Positions 9,053-16,819 of a DNA stretch of 58,319 nt are shown piece by piece. The notes under the pieces were generated by a model, which worked only from the letters and a program-made list of their open reading frames with translations, was not told the DNA's origin and made no database searches. The stretch comes from Bacteroidaceae bacterium (GTDB lineage Bacteria > Bacteroidota > Bacteroidia > Bacteroidales > Bacteroidaceae): the NCBI GenBank assembly GCA_017524545.1, contig JAFXVN010000056.1, positions 1 through 58,319 of the forward strand, read 5' to 3'. The position numbers and the translations under genes were made by a program. The first letter of the stretch is position 1; every line of letters starts with the position of its first letter.

Positions 9053-9091
9053 CTTTTCACTTTTTCAATTTTCAATTGTCAATTATCAATT
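8955..9091. repeat. Inverted-arm heptamer element over the start of the GH105-GH106 gene
   Basis: The left arm 8955-8995 is tandem AAGGTGAA-type units; the right arm 9046-9091 is TTTCACC/TCAATT-type units, i.e. largely the reverse complement. The 50-bp centre encodes AAQWLKAK-like residues. The element supplies both possible start codons and the hydrophobic signal peptide, and fills the gap to the DUF4294 gene, where no TAnnTTTG promoter is seen. Confidence 0.75.
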
Positions 9092-9092
9092 A

Positions 9093-9734
9093 CTAAAGCT
9101 GCCCCGTCTCCACTTGGCGGACAACGCGCTCGATGAGCTTGTCCTCCTCTTCGGGGTGGTACTCTTTCTTCAGGCTGGCACGGAAGGTCCAGGCAAAAAC
9201 CTGGTAGAACGCCGCCTTGGCGGGGCCGAGGAAGGCCTGCACGATTTCATACGAGGACTGGTTGCACTCGCGGTCCACGAGTTTTATAAGAAGCTTGCCT
9301 TGCGAATAGGTGAGCTTCTTCATTTGTGGCGTGTAGGTTTCCTTGATGTCGCGCTCCACCGCGCTGATGTGCGCGCTCTTGGCATTTTTGGTGGGCAGCA
9401 TCTCCAGCGTCTCGTAGGTCTCGGCGATGAGGCCGTTCACCTGCTGGGCGATGGGCAGCACCTTCTTCACGTTATAGACAAGGCGGTTGTAGGCGCGGCG
9501 CTGCTTCTCGCTCTTGAACTTCAGTGGCGGATAGACCCACAGCTCGGGAAGCAGGTAGCACCACATCGTGTCGCCATCCACCACCTCCGGCTTCGCATAG
9601 CGATAGACCTGCAGCTTGAGCTTGTAGGCCATTGGCTCCTCGGCCGTCGGCTCCTCCCCTTCCCCTTGGGCATGGACAAACCCGCAAAGGAACAAGGCAA
9701 CGACAAACACTATTTGGCGATGTGACAATCTCAC
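9093..9734 (-). CDS. DUF4294 domain protein, exported
   Basis: A protein of about 213 residues with the hallmarks of DUF4294, a Bacteroidetes-specific family of unknown function: VDGDTMWCYLLPELWVYPP, then EKQRRAYNRLVYNVKKVLP, then a helical C-terminus (SSYEIVQAFLGPAKAAFYQ). Upstream is a hydrophobic signal sequence (QIVFVVALFLCGFVHAQ). The frame has no ATG; a TTG at 9797 would lie upstream of the promoter, so I place the start at GTG 9734, with TTG 9752 as an alternative. The start is uncertain. It precedes the GH105-GH106 gene by about 40 bp of repeats, and its promoter may be the nearest one for that cluster. Confidence 0.75.
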   Translation of the reverse strand: MRLSHRQIVFVVALFLCGFVHAQGEGEEPTAEEPMAYKLKLQVYRYAKPEVVDGDTMWCYLLPELWVYPPLKFKSEKQRRAYNRLVYNVKKVLPIAQQVNGLIAETYETLEMLPTKNAKSAHISAVERDIKETYTPQMKKLTYSQGKLLIKLVDRECNQSSYEIVQAFLGPAKAAFYQVFAWTFRASLKKEYHPEEEDKLIERVVRQVETGQL

Positions 9735-9765
9735 GATATGGCTGTTTGACAATTGTTTTCCACTG

Positions 9766-9773
9766 CAAAAGTA
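9766..9773 (-). promoter_or_regulatory. Promoter -7 element (TACTTTTG) of the DUF4294 gene
   Basis: Exact TAnnTTTG, about 32 bp upstream of the chosen GTG start. It rules out the longer TTG start at 9797. Confidence 0.6.
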
Positions 9774-9778
9774 CGACT

Positions 9779-9828
9779 TATAAGTGAAAAGTGACAAGTT
9801 AAAAGTGAAAAATTAAAGGTTAAATGCC
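9779..9828. repeat. AAGTGAAA-type heptamer array
   Basis: Five to six degenerate copies of AAGTGAAA/AAGTTAAA directly upstream of the DUF4294 promoter. Same unit as the arrays inside metH. Confidence 0.6.
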
Positions 9829-9944
9829 AGAATTATGTTTTTTTAATTCTTAGGCTTGTGCCATCCACCCCTCGACACAAACCCAACGAGCCACGATATG
9901 AAACCTCCCGCACCGTGCCTAAAAACCCCGAACAGCGAGCCTGA

Positions 9945-10040
9945 TAACTATTTTCAAGGCTTGATAATATATTTTCAAACCGTGATAATATATTTTCAAA
10001 GCTTGATAATATATTTTCAAGCCTTGAAAATAATTATGTA
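9945..10040. repeat. AT-rich element of four 21-bp units with inverted ends (copy 1)
   Basis: Units start at 9955, 9976, 9997 and 10018, each CAA-N6 followed by GATAATATATTTT (last unit diverged). The ends are inverted: CTATTTTCAAGGC at the left, GCCTTGAAAATAATTATG at the right. The element lies between the divergent promoters of DUF4294 and the radical SAM gene. A second copy is at 23831-23930. Translation of one frame gives YFQ-LII repeats and I do not regard it as a gene. Confidence 0.85.
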
Positions 10041-10138
10041 GCGTGCTTGGATGACTTTTATGTTGAGTTCAAAACATGAATATCGGCTGTTACGTGACTC
10101 TGCACGCAGTGTCTAATGACCGATTTGGGTTTAATTAT

Positions 10139-10169
10139 TTTGATATTTGAATTATTACTCGTAACTTTG
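10139..10169 (+). promoter_or_regulatory. Promoter of the radical SAM gene
   Basis: TTTG at 10139-10142, a 19-bp spacer, and TAACTTTG at 10162-10169, an exact Bacteroidetes promoter. ATG follows 8 bp after the -7 box, so the transcript is nearly leaderless. Confidence 0.8.
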
Positions 10170-10177
10170 CAGAAGTT

Positions 10178-10954
10178 ATGAGTACAATTATCTATGATTC
10201 GCCCATCTTCGGCCCGGTACACAGCCGTCGGTTGGGCATCTCGCTCGGCATCAACCTGCTGCCGAAGGGAGGCAAGCTCTGCAGCTTCGACTGCATCTAC
10301 TGCGAGTGCGGACTGAACAGCGAACGCCGCACCAAGAACCCTCTGCCCACCGCCGATGAGGTAGTCGAGGCTCTGAAGAATAAGCTGCAAGCACTGCGGC
10401 AGGAGGGCATCGTGCCCGATGTGCTGACCTTCGCCGGCAACGGCGAACCGACGCTCAACCCGCACTTCCCTGAGATAGTCGATAGGGTGCGCGAGGTGAG
10501 GGACAAGGAATGCCCGTCAGCCAAGATGAGCATCCTCTCGAACGCCACGCAGATACGCCGCCCGGAGATTCGCGAAGCACTCCTTCACTTCGACAACAAC
10601 ATCCTGAAGCTCGACACCGTCTGCCCTATATATATAAATAATGTGGATAGGCCGCAGGGACACTACGACGTGGAGGAACAGATTCGCTGCCTCGAAAGCT
10701 TCGGCGGCAGGTGCATCATACAAACCATGCTCATGCGGGGAGAATACAAGGGCTTCGACCTCGACAACACCGGCGAACGGTACATTGGCCCATACATAGA
10801 AGCCCTTCGCCGCATCAAGCCCCGCGCCGTGATGCTCTACACGCTCGACCGCGAGACACCCGTCGGCGGCCTAGAGAAAGCTGCCCCAGAAGCGATGGAA
10901 GCCATCGCCGACCGCATCCGGCAGCTCGGCATCGAGGTTAGCGTCAGCTATTGA
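10178..10954 (+). CDS. Radical SAM protein (COG0731-like)
   Basis: A 258-residue radical S-adenosylmethionine enzyme. The [4Fe-4S] cluster motif is CSFDCIYCEC (CxxxCxxC, about residues 37-46), after the family's typical N-terminus GPVHSRRLGISLGINLLP. Further SAM-binding features are FAGNGEPTL (GGE-like) and ILSNAT. The reaction is unknown; related proteins are annotated as Fe-S oxidoreductases of the COG0731 group. It has its own promoter and ends 3 bp from the convergent dacB-type gene. Confidence 0.85.
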   Translation: MSTIIYDSPIFGPVHSRRLGISLGINLLPKGGKLCSFDCIYCECGLNSERRTKNPLPTADEVVEALKNKLQALRQEGIVPDVLTFAGNGEPTLNPHFPEIVDRVREVRDKECPSAKMSILSNATQIRRPEIREALLHFDNNILKLDTVCPIYINNVDRPQGHYDVEEQIRCLESFGGRCIIQTMLMRGEYKGFDLDNTGERYIGPYIEALRRIKPRAVMLYTLDRETPVGGLEKAAPEAMEAIADRIRQLGIEVSVSY

Positions 10955-10957
10955 CGC

Positions 10958-12295
10958 TCATCGGCACAACTCCAGACAGACCTTATCCTGAAAGGTACGC
11001 CCCATCGAAACGGAGCCGACGCCCTGGTTGATGATGGCGAAGGCGAGGGTGTGGCCGTTTGCGGCAGTGAGGTAGCCTGCCAGCGAAGAGACACCCGTCA
11101 GCGTTCCCGTCTTGGCACGGACGTTTCCCTGAGCCTCCGTGTCGCGCATACGCTTCTCCAAAGTGCCGTCGATGCCGGCAATGGGCAGCGATGGCAGCAG
11201 GTGCTCGCGGATTTCCGGCGTGCGCCAGGCATAGCCGAGCAGGGCGACAAGCATCTCGGCAGAGGCATAGTTGTAGAGCGACAGTCCGCTGCCGTCTGCC
11301 ACCTGATAGGAGCTGGCGTCCAAGTCGATGCTTTTCAGCAGCTCCTCCGTCCGCAGGGCGGCTTCTTTTCGTCCCGCCCATTTCTTCCCTTTTGTGGCTG
11401 CCGTTTGGCAAAAGAGGCACTCGGCATAGATGTTGTCGCTGTTCTTCATCATGGGCCAGAGCAGGTCGTCGATGCTGTGGCGGATGGTATAGACCAGCGT
11501 CTCGAGGTTTTCCTTGCGCTGCTTCCCCACCTCCGCCTCGGGAGTCGGGGCTTTGATTCCTGCCATATCCAGTGCCTGCAACCAGTCCTGCCCGAAAGTG
11601 TCCTTCCCATTGACCAGCAGAGCGGAGAGCGGGCCGTAGTCGTCGTCCCAGCACCAGCCCCAGCCGTATGGCTTGTCCTCGCGCATCGAGAGGTCGAAGA
11701 CGATGCTGCCAGCGATACTGCTGATGCCCTGCTGCTGCCTGATGCTTGCTGCGGCTTGCAGCAACTCGTCCTGTGTGACGAGCGGATCCATGCCGCCCAC
11801 CACGATGAGGTCGCCCTCCAGCACACCGCCCCTCACCTTTCCCGCGATGCGGAACTCCGTGCGGAGCTGGTAGCCGGGCTTGCAGAAGCGGAGCGCCGTG
11901 ACGGCCGTCACCACCTTCTGGCACGAAGCGGGGCGCATACGATGGGCGGCGTTGACGGCATAGAGAGGCTTCCCGTCCGTGAGGTCATAGACATAGAGCC
12001 CCAGCTGTGTGGTCTCGAAGAGGGAGATGCGGCAGAGCGAGTCGAGTGCCTGCTGCTTGGCGGCCTGCCATGTTCCAAGGGGAGCACGCTGCACCTGCGA
12101 GATGAGGGGCTGTGCGCTGACAACTGGCTGGGGTACATCCTCCTCTTCCTCCACCACGACTGGCACAGGCTTCTGCACGACGACAGGAGCCACGGGACGC
12201 ACATCGGCCTGATGGCTTGTGCGATGGCGGACGGTCTGCTGCGAGGCGCACGATGCCACAAGCAGCAGAAGAAGAAGGTATCTGAGGTGTTTCAT
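10958..12295 (-). CDS. dacB: D-alanyl-D-alanine carboxypeptidase/endopeptidase, PBP4 type (peptidase S13)
   Basis: A 445-residue lipoprotein-like penicillin-binding protein that trims peptidoglycan cross-links in the periplasm. Start ATG 12293-12295 gives MKHLRYLLLLLLVASC, a lipobox with Cys16. The three active-site motifs are present in order: SCQK (SxxK) in RMRPASCQKVVTA, SDN in MKNSDNIYAE, and KTG in RAKTGTLTGVSS. The family-typical GWGWCWDDDYGPLSAL stretch is seen. It starts 13 bp after the stop of the aminotransferase fusion gene, so the two are probably co-transcribed. Confidence 0.9.
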   Translation of the reverse strand: MKHLRYLLLLLLVASCASQQTVRHRTSHQADVRPVAPVVVQKPVPVVVEEEEDVPQPVVSAQPLISQVQRAPLGTWQAAKQQALDSLCRISLFETTQLGLYVYDLTDGKPLYAVNAAHRMRPASCQKVVTAVTALRFCKPGYQLRTEFRIAGKVRGGVLEGDLIVVGGMDPLVTQDELLQAAASIRQQQGISSIAGSIVFDLSMREDKPYGWGWCWDDDYGPLSALLVNGKDTFGQDWLQALDMAGIKAPTPEAEVGKQRKENLETLVYTIRHSIDDLLWPMMKNSDNIYAECLFCQTAATKGKKWAGRKEAALRTEELLKSIDLDASSYQVADGSGLSLYNYASAEMLVALLGYAWRTPEIREHLLPSLPIAGIDGTLEKRMRDTEAQGNVRAKTGTLTGVSSLAGYLTAANGHTLAFAIINQGVGSVSMGRTFQDKVCLELCR

Positions 12296-12308
12296 TTGGA
12301 CGGGGCAT

Positions 12309-14459
12309 TTAGATGTTGTAGGCATTCAATGCTTCGATGACGCAGCGCACCTCCCCGTCCGTCATCAGCGGAGAGATGGGCAGGGAGAGGATTTCGCGAT
12401 GGATAAGCTCGCTGACGGGGTAGGTGCGGTCGTTCCACTCGCTATAGGCCTGCTGGCGGTGGGGCGGGATGGGATAGTGCACCATCGTTCCGATGCCTTT
12501 GGCGAAGAGGTATTCGCGCAGATGGTTGCGCTCCGGCGTGCGGATGGGATAGATGTGCCAGACACACTGCGAGGGGTCGGCGGGCATCGAAGGCAACGTG
12601 ATGAGCGGGTTGATGATGCCCTCGGTGTAGGCACGGGCCACCTTGCGACGCGCCTCGTTGTCGGCATCCAGGCGTTTCAACTTGAGGCACAGCACTGCGG
12701 CCTGCACCTCGTCCATTCGGCTGTTCATTCCCTTCATCTCGTTGGTATATTTCTTGCGACTGCCGTAGTTTCCCATCGCACGAACACACTCGGCAAGGGC
12801 TTCATCGTCGGTGGTGACACAACCGGCATCGCCCAGTGCCCCAAGGTTCTTGCCCGGATAAAAGCTGATGCCGGCGGCATCGCACAGATGACCGGCACGG
12901 ACACCCTCGTAGCTGACGCCATGTGCCTGCGCCACATCCTCGAGGACCTTCAACCCATACCGCTTCGCCAATGCCATAATCGGCCTCATCTCGCAGACAC
13001 GGCCGTAGAGGTGCACCACCATGATAGCTTTGGTGCGCTCCGTGACGAGTGCCTCGATGCCGTCGGGGTCGATGAGGTAGTCCTCCAAGCGGGGTTCGCA
13101 GAGCACGGGCTGCAAGCCTGCCCTGCTCACTGCCAGAATGCTGGCAATGTAGGTGTTGGACGGCACGATGACTTCGGCATCATCGCCCCAGCCCAACATG
13201 CGCTTGTAGGCAAGCAGAATCGCCGTCAGTGAATCCAGTCCGTTGCCCATCGGCACACAGTATTTGGCTCCGCAATATTCGGCGAAGTCTTTGCTGAACC
13301 TTCTGTTCTCCGCTCCAAGCAGATACCATCCGCCCTGTACTACGCGCGACACCTCCGCCGTCAGCTCCGGCTCGAAGGAATTGTTGATGCGCTTCAGGTC
13401 GAGGTAAGAGACCCTTTCTTCTCGCTCCTTCTCTTGCTCCTTGCCCCTTGCCCCTTGCTCCATCAAATCAATCTCATACGTATCGTAGCACACCGCCCTG
13501 CCGCCGAAGCCTTCCTTCTGGTGGATGAGTCCCTCGTTCAGGTAGCGGCCTCCGTCCTCGTTGGACGTGCCGAGGTCGAGATAGTCGAACTGCTTGTAGC
13601 GCTCGTTGATGAGGTGACGAAAGAGGAGGTCGAGTGCGCCGTAGGTGCGTCCCTCTTCTCCGCTGGCGATGTACTGCACATGCGCCACCTTGCGGCACTC
13701 GAAGATGACCACGCCGGCCGCGATGCGCTTTTCGTGGCGTACGATGTAGAGCCGTATGTTTCTGGGGAAGTTGCCCATGAGCAGCGACATCTCCTGTAGC
13801 GTGTGCGTCGGGCGTGCTTGGTGATACCTCTCCAGCACTTCCTCCAGAAGCGTCCAGAACTCGCGCAGCGTCTCGGTGTCTCCCTCCGACATGCGGTCGA
13901 TGTAGAAGCCATGCTCCACAGCCTTCTTAGCCTGACGAATGCGCAGCGTGGTCATCTTCATCGGATTGCGCATCGGGACGCAGGTGCTCACCAAGCGGCG
14001 CGTCAGCCTGGCTCCCGCACGGAACAAGGCATAGAGGTCCTCGCCGGAGGGGACACTGCTATATATATAAGGAATGGGCTTGTAGACAAAGCGTTCCGCC
14101 TGCATCATGTCGCGATAGTACTGCAGGACGGCCTGCATCATGTCCATCATCTCCTTCTGCGTCACGTCGGGCAACACCAGCAGTCCGCCGTAGGTCAGCC
14201 CCTGGTGGGAATAGACGGTCCGGCTCTCTTTGTCCCAATTGGCGGGAAACACAGCCACAAGATCCTTCGTTGTGAGGCTCTTCTCCTTGAACTCCCCGTC
14301 GGGCGATATGCCGGCATAGATGAAGAGGGAGCAGTCGAAGAAGCGGTCGGAATGGTAATCCATGAAGCCGCGCTTGAGCAGGAACGTGCCGTTCTTCGAC
14401 ATATCGACGAAGGCGTCCCACGTGTCCTTGCGATATATGGAATATGGTATGATGGTCAT
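12309..14459 (-). CDS. Fusion of FemAB-like acyltransferase and FdtB-type sugar aminotransferase
   Basis: A 716-residue protein. Residues 1 to about 330 resemble the GNAT/FemAB-like acyltransferases found in surface-polysaccharide clusters ([28 protein letters not shown]). From about 350 a full DegT/DnrJ/EryC1/StrS PLP-dependent aminotransferase follows ([55 protein letters not shown] with the PLP lysine in [15 protein letters not shown]). In dTDP-Fuc3NAc-type pathways the aminotransferase (FdtB) acts after the FdtA isomerase, which is the next gene upstream, so dTDP-3-amino-sugar synthesis is likely. The joint is encoded by a tandem repeat (13421-13461), suggesting two neighbouring genes were merged. 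Confidence 0.85.
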   Translation of the reverse strand: MTIIPYSIYRKDTWDAFVDMSKNGTFLLKRGFMDYHSDRFFDCSLFIYAGISPDGEFKEKSLTTKDLVAVFPANWDKESRTVYSHQGLTYGGLLVLPDVTQKEMMDMMQAVLQYYRDMMQAERFVYKPIPYIYSSVPSGEDLYALFRAGARLTRRLVSTCVPMRNPMKMTTLRIRQAKKAVEHGFYIDRMSEGDTETLREFWTLLEEVLERYHQARPTHTLQEMSLLMGNFPRNIRLYIVRHEKRIAAGVVIFECRKVAHVQYIASGEEGRTYGALDLLFRHLINERYKQFDYLDLGTSNEDGGRYLNEGLIHQKEGFGGRAVCYDTYEIDLMEQGARGKEQEKEREERVSYLDLKRINNSFEPELTAEVSRVVQGGWYLLGAENRRFSKDFAEYCGAKYCVPMGNGLDSLTAILLAYKRMLGWGDDAEVIVPSNTYIASILAVSRAGLQPVLCEPRLEDYLIDPDGIEALVTERTKAIMVVHLYGRVCEMRPIMALAKRYGLKVLEDVAQAHGVSYEGVRAGHLCDAAGISFYPGKNLGALGDAGCVTTDDEALAECVRAMGNYGSRKKYTNEMKGMNSRMDEVQAAVLCLKLKRLDADNEARRKVARAYTEGIINPLITLPSMPADPSQCVWHIYPIRTPERNHLREYLFAKGIGTMVHYPIPPHRQQAYSEWNDRTYPVSELIHREILSLPISPLMTDGEVRCVIEALNAYNI
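13421..13461. repeat. Tandem array encoding the linker of the acyltransferase-aminotransferase fusion
   Basis: Degenerate 7-8 bp units of the TTGCTCC/TTGCCCC type. On the coding strand they give the charged linker [15 protein letters not shown] between the two enzyme domains. Confidence 0.7.
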
Positions 14460-14460
14460 T

Positions 14461-14577
14461 TACGATTTGACAAATTTCTATTTACAATTTATTTACTATT
14501 TGACGATTGGGTTATTTACGGCGGACAAATTTTTCACCTTTTTACTTTTTCACCCTTTAACCCTTTCACCTTTTCCT
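14461..14577. repeat. Heptamer arrays between the fusion gene and fdtA
   Basis: Two array types: TTTACRA/TTTGACRA units at 14461-14530 and TTTTCACC/CCTTTAACC units at 14533-14577. The second encodes the C-terminal tail of FdtA (KEKVKGLKGEKVKR) and its surroundings, so the stop codon of fdtA lies in the repeat. Confidence 0.65.
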
Positions 14578-14986
14578 TGAACTCCTCATAGTCGTGGATG
14601 TAGTCCTCGCTACTGTACTCCTCCGAGGCCAGGCTGATACAGGCGGCATTCGGCGTGAAGTTCATCAGACGGCACCACACGAGGGGCGGGATATAGACCC
14701 CGAGGCTTGGGTCATCCATGTGGAGCACCTCACGACAGTCGCCGTCGTCCAGTTCTATGTCGAAACTCCCGCCAATCGGGAACAGTACCATCTCGCATGT
14801 GCGGTGGGCATGGTCGCCCCGCATGTTGCCGTCTTGGATGTCGTATGTCCAGAAGATGCGCCGGACGGGAAACGGGATGTGCCGCCCGCCCTCGCCGAAA
14901 GCCAGGCTGCCGCGCTGGTCGGAAATCTTCGGAAACTGCACGATAAAGCAGCCTCGCGGAAGCAAAAGACTTGTGTTCAGACTCAT
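14534..14986 (-). CDS. fdtA: dTDP-sugar 3,4-ketoisomerase, FdtA/QdtA cupin family
   Basis: A 150-residue cupin of the FdtA/WxcM-C family that isomerises dTDP-4-keto-6-deoxyglucose to the 3-keto sugar. Diagnostic segments are FPKISDQRGSLAFGEGG, IFWTYDIQ, MRGDHAHRTCEMVLFPIGG (cupin histidines) and GVYIPPLVWCRLMNF. Start ATG 14984-14986 (MSLNTSLLLP) follows a TAACTTTG promoter. The last ~14 residues (KEKVKGLKGEKVKR) are lysine-rich and come from a repeat array, so they are probably not part of the fold. It lies about 75 bp upstream of the fused acyltransferase-aminotransferase, the next enzymes of the pathway. FdtA versus QdtA (product stereochemistry) cannot be settled by eye. Confidence 0.85.
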   Translation of the reverse strand: MSLNTSLLLPRGCFIVQFPKISDQRGSLAFGEGGRHIPFPVRRIFWTYDIQDGNMRGDHAHRTCEMVLFPIGGSFDIELDDGDCREVLHMDDPSLGVYIPPLVWCRLMNFTPNAACISLASEEYSSEDYIHDYEEFKEKVKGLKGEKVKR

Positions 14987-15004
14987 TTCTAATAATTTTC
15001 TGCA

Positions 15005-15012
15005 CAAAGTTA
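15005..15012 (-). promoter_or_regulatory. Promoter -7 element (TAACTTTG) of fdtA
   Basis: Exact TAnnTTTG, 18 bp upstream of ATG 14986. It serves fdtA and probably the whole fdtA-fusion-dacB unit. Confidence 0.65.
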
Positions 15013-15031
15013 CAAAAAAAACCTGAAATCC

Positions 15032-15062
15032 TTGCGCAGTTCACAAAAAAACTTTACCTTTG
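15032..15062 (+). promoter_or_regulatory. Promoter of the tRNA-Ser gene
   Basis: TTG at 15032-15034, a 20-bp spacer, and TACCTTTG at 15055-15062, about 95 bp upstream of the tRNA. It is divergent from the fdtA promoter. Confidence 0.6.
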
Positions 15063-15157
15063 CAGACGCATTTGAGAAAGATAGCGGAAAAGATTCAGGG
15101 GTCGAAGAAGTCATTCTTCATTCTTCTTTCCTCATTCTTCGTTCTCAATGACTGGAA

Positions 15158-15244
15158 GGAAGTTTGGGTGAGTGGCTGAAACCACCAGTTTGCTAAACTG
15201 ACGTACGGGTTACCGTACCGGGGGTTCGAATCCCCCAGCTTCCG
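15158..15244 (+). tRNA. tRNA-Ser (anticodon GCU)
   Basis: The acceptor stem GGAAGTT pairs with AGCTTCC, with discriminator G at 15244. The anticodon loop TTTGCTAAA gives GCU. The long variable arm (GTACGGGTTACCGTAC) is typical of tRNA-Ser, and the T arm is CGGGGGTTCGAATCCCCC. CCA is not encoded. Confidence 0.95.
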
Positions 15245-15263
15245 CAAAAGACAACTTACGGCT

Positions 15264-15306
15264 GCGACACACATCGTAAATCGTAAATAGTCAAATAGTA
15301 AATGAA
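15264..15306. repeat. CGTAAAT/AGTAAAT heptamer array between the tRNA genes
   Basis: Five degenerate 7-8 bp copies (CATCGTAAATCGTAAATAGT and on) fill most of the 64-bp spacer between the two tRNAs. Confidence 0.6.
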
Positions 15307-15308
15307 AT

Positions 15309-15380
15309 GGCGCTTTCGTCTAGCGGCTAGGACACATGCCTCTCACGCATGGAACACGGGTTCGATTCCCGTAGGCGCTA
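15309..15380 (+). tRNA. tRNA-Glu (anticodon CUC)
   Basis: The acceptor GGCGCTT pairs with AGGCGCT, discriminator A. The anticodon stem-loop CATGC-CTCTCAC-GCATG gives CUC, and the T arm is ACGGGTTCGATTCCCGT. It reads GAG codons. CCA is not encoded. It probably shares the transcript of the upstream tRNA-Ser. Confidence 0.93.
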
Positions 15381-15396
15381 CAAAACGACCGAACAA

Positions 15397-15442
15397 GGAG
15401 AAAAAGAGCGAAACATTAACAACGATGTCTCGCTCTTTTTCC
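15397..15442 (+). terminator. Terminator-like hairpin after the tRNA genes
   Basis: GGAGAAAAAGAGCGA (15397-15411) pairs with TCGCTCTTTTTCC (15430-15442). The descending arm carries its own T run. Confidence 0.6.
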
Positions 15443-15468
15443 TTTATCCCCCTCTTGTCATATTGCAG

Positions 15469-15509
15469 AAATCGGGTGTGCCGTGTGGCACACCCGATTT
15501 GCTGTTTTT
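15469..15509 (+). terminator. Strong hairpin terminator
   Basis: A perfect 14-bp stem AAATCGGGTGTGCC / GGCACACCCGATTT with a GTGT loop (15469-15500), followed by GCTGTTTTTG. It closes the tRNA transcript and may also act on the convergent outer-membrane gene. Confidence 0.8.
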
Positions 15510-15554
15510 GAAGATTGCCTTCATGCCTTCGCATGAAGACAAAGCATTGTTCTC

Positions 15555-16499
15555 TTAGAATGTCCAACCAATGCGGATAGCGGGCTCAACGAAGAACTTG
15601 AAGCTTGTGGTAGTTTCCTCATTGTCAATCTTTGCACCAACAGTTGTTGTCACATTTGTGCTGCCACCACTGGTTACGCTTTGTATAAGTTTATTAGCTT
15701 CACCATCGTATTCCTCTAACCTGGTTGCTGTCACTACACCATTTTTGTCATAAGATGCCGTGTTTTCGGTATAGTCATAATAGAAATTGGGAGACTTGCC
15801 TGTCTTGAAGCCTAAGCCAAACTCTGCACCAAGATAAAGTTGTTTATACACATAGAAGTCAACGCCTGCAAACAGATTGCCCACAAAAGAGTTGAAGCTT
15901 GTGTTAACAGGAACCGTTTCGGCCTTACCATTAACGACGCTATTCGTGCCAGTAGGATTGCCTGAATACGTTCTATTCGTAAAGGTGTATTCCGAGCTTT
16001 CTGTTAATTTATAATTCAAATCATGCTTTGAATCATAGTCCCATGTTGTGCTCTCTATGGTTTCTGAGCCGCCCCACTTATCCATCATATAACCAAGTTC
16101 CAAACCAGCATAAACGTCAAAACGACCCTTTGTAACGAGATGACGCTCATAGCCTACCATGATGGAGAAGTTTGTGTGCTTATCCTTTGTCGTTGTTGTG
16201 GTCTCAATGATTTGATAAGCCTTATCTGCTGATACTTCTGTGGGATCCCAATTTACTGTTTCTGTGCTTGTTGTTTTTTCAAACTCCAAACCAAGCTTTA
16301 AGCGAATAGCATCCTTGTCTGACAAGAAGTAACGACCTTTCAGCATACCACCATTGAGGTTGAATGCTCTGTTGCCATTTTGACCAAAGGGAGTGAAGCC
16401 GAATTCTACAGCGAAGTCACCCTTCTCGGGAGTGTACTGAGCGTTAGCAGCAGTGAATGCACCCAGGCAGATTGCCATCATTGTAAATAACTTTTTCAT
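15555..16499 (-). CDS. Outer-membrane beta-barrel protein
   Basis: A 314-residue porin-like protein. Start ATG 16497-16499 gives a signal peptide (MKKLFTMMAICLGAFTAANAQ). The mature part has alternating beta-strand patterns (FAVEFGFTPFG, LKGRYFLSDKDAIRLKLGLEF, FSIMVGYERHLV, FDVYAGLELGYM, FAGVDFYVYKQLYLGAEFGLGF) and ends with FVEPAIRIGWTF, whose terminal aromatic residue is the BAM signal of outer-membrane proteins. Thr/Ser/Asn-rich segments between strands look like long surface loops. Function is unknown. The transcript has a leader of about 185 nt, unusually long for this window. Confidence 0.8.
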   Translation of the reverse strand: MKKLFTMMAICLGAFTAANAQYTPEKGDFAVEFGFTPFGQNGNRAFNLNGGMLKGRYFLSDKDAIRLKLGLEFEKTTSTETVNWDPTEVSADKAYQIIETTTTTKDKHTNFSIMVGYERHLVTKGRFDVYAGLELGYMMDKWGGSETIESTTWDYDSKHDLNYKLTESSEYTFTNRTYSGNPTGTNSVVNGKAETVPVNTSFNSFVGNLFAGVDFYVYKQLYLGAEFGLGFKTGKSPNFYYDYTENTASYDKNGVVTATRLEEYDGEANKLIQSVTSGGSTNVTTTVGAKIDNEETTTSFKFFVEPAIRIGWTF

Positions 16500-16691
16500 A
16501 ATCTTAAGTTTTGTGCCTCCTGCCCCCAAATTCAGCGTTATTGAATGTTTTAATGGTTTTGGAATGAAAGGACGTGGGAGTTGTTTCGTCATGGAAGCTT
16601 GTTCCTTTCGGAAAACGTCCTTCCCCTTCAGCCTGCCCTACAAACGGCATCGTTAGCCTCTTGGGATTCCGTTTTTGTTATTATCCGAACG
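16500..16691 (-). other. Long 5' leader of the outer-membrane protein gene
   Basis: About 190 nt separate the promoter from ATG 16499. No known riboswitch is recognisable. The remaining bases up to 16819, between the promoter and the metF stop, hold no gene and no convincing terminator, only a short CCG-AAAAA-CGG hairpin near 16780. Confidence 0.45.
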
Positions 16692-16721
16692 CAAAGTTAC
16701 AAAGAAAATACAAATGTGCAA
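16692..16721 (-). promoter_or_regulatory. Promoter of the outer-membrane protein gene
   Basis: TTG at 16721-16719, a 19-bp spacer, and TAACTTTG at 16699-16692 (minus strand). Close match to the Bacteroidetes consensus. Confidence 0.7.
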
Positions 16722-16819
16722 GCTTTTTTGTAAAAAAATTGCATCAAAGGTTAAAAATAATTAAGTCTTATGAGGGAAAAGGCCGTTTTTCGGTCTGTTT
16801 CAGGGAACAAAAGCCTGTT

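Noticed and set aside
9856-10041. Small open frame encoding YFQ-LII repeats
   Set aside because: It is the translation of the 21-bp tandem repeats, begins without promoter or ribosome site, and the second copy at 23851-24036 keeps the DNA repeat but not the protein.
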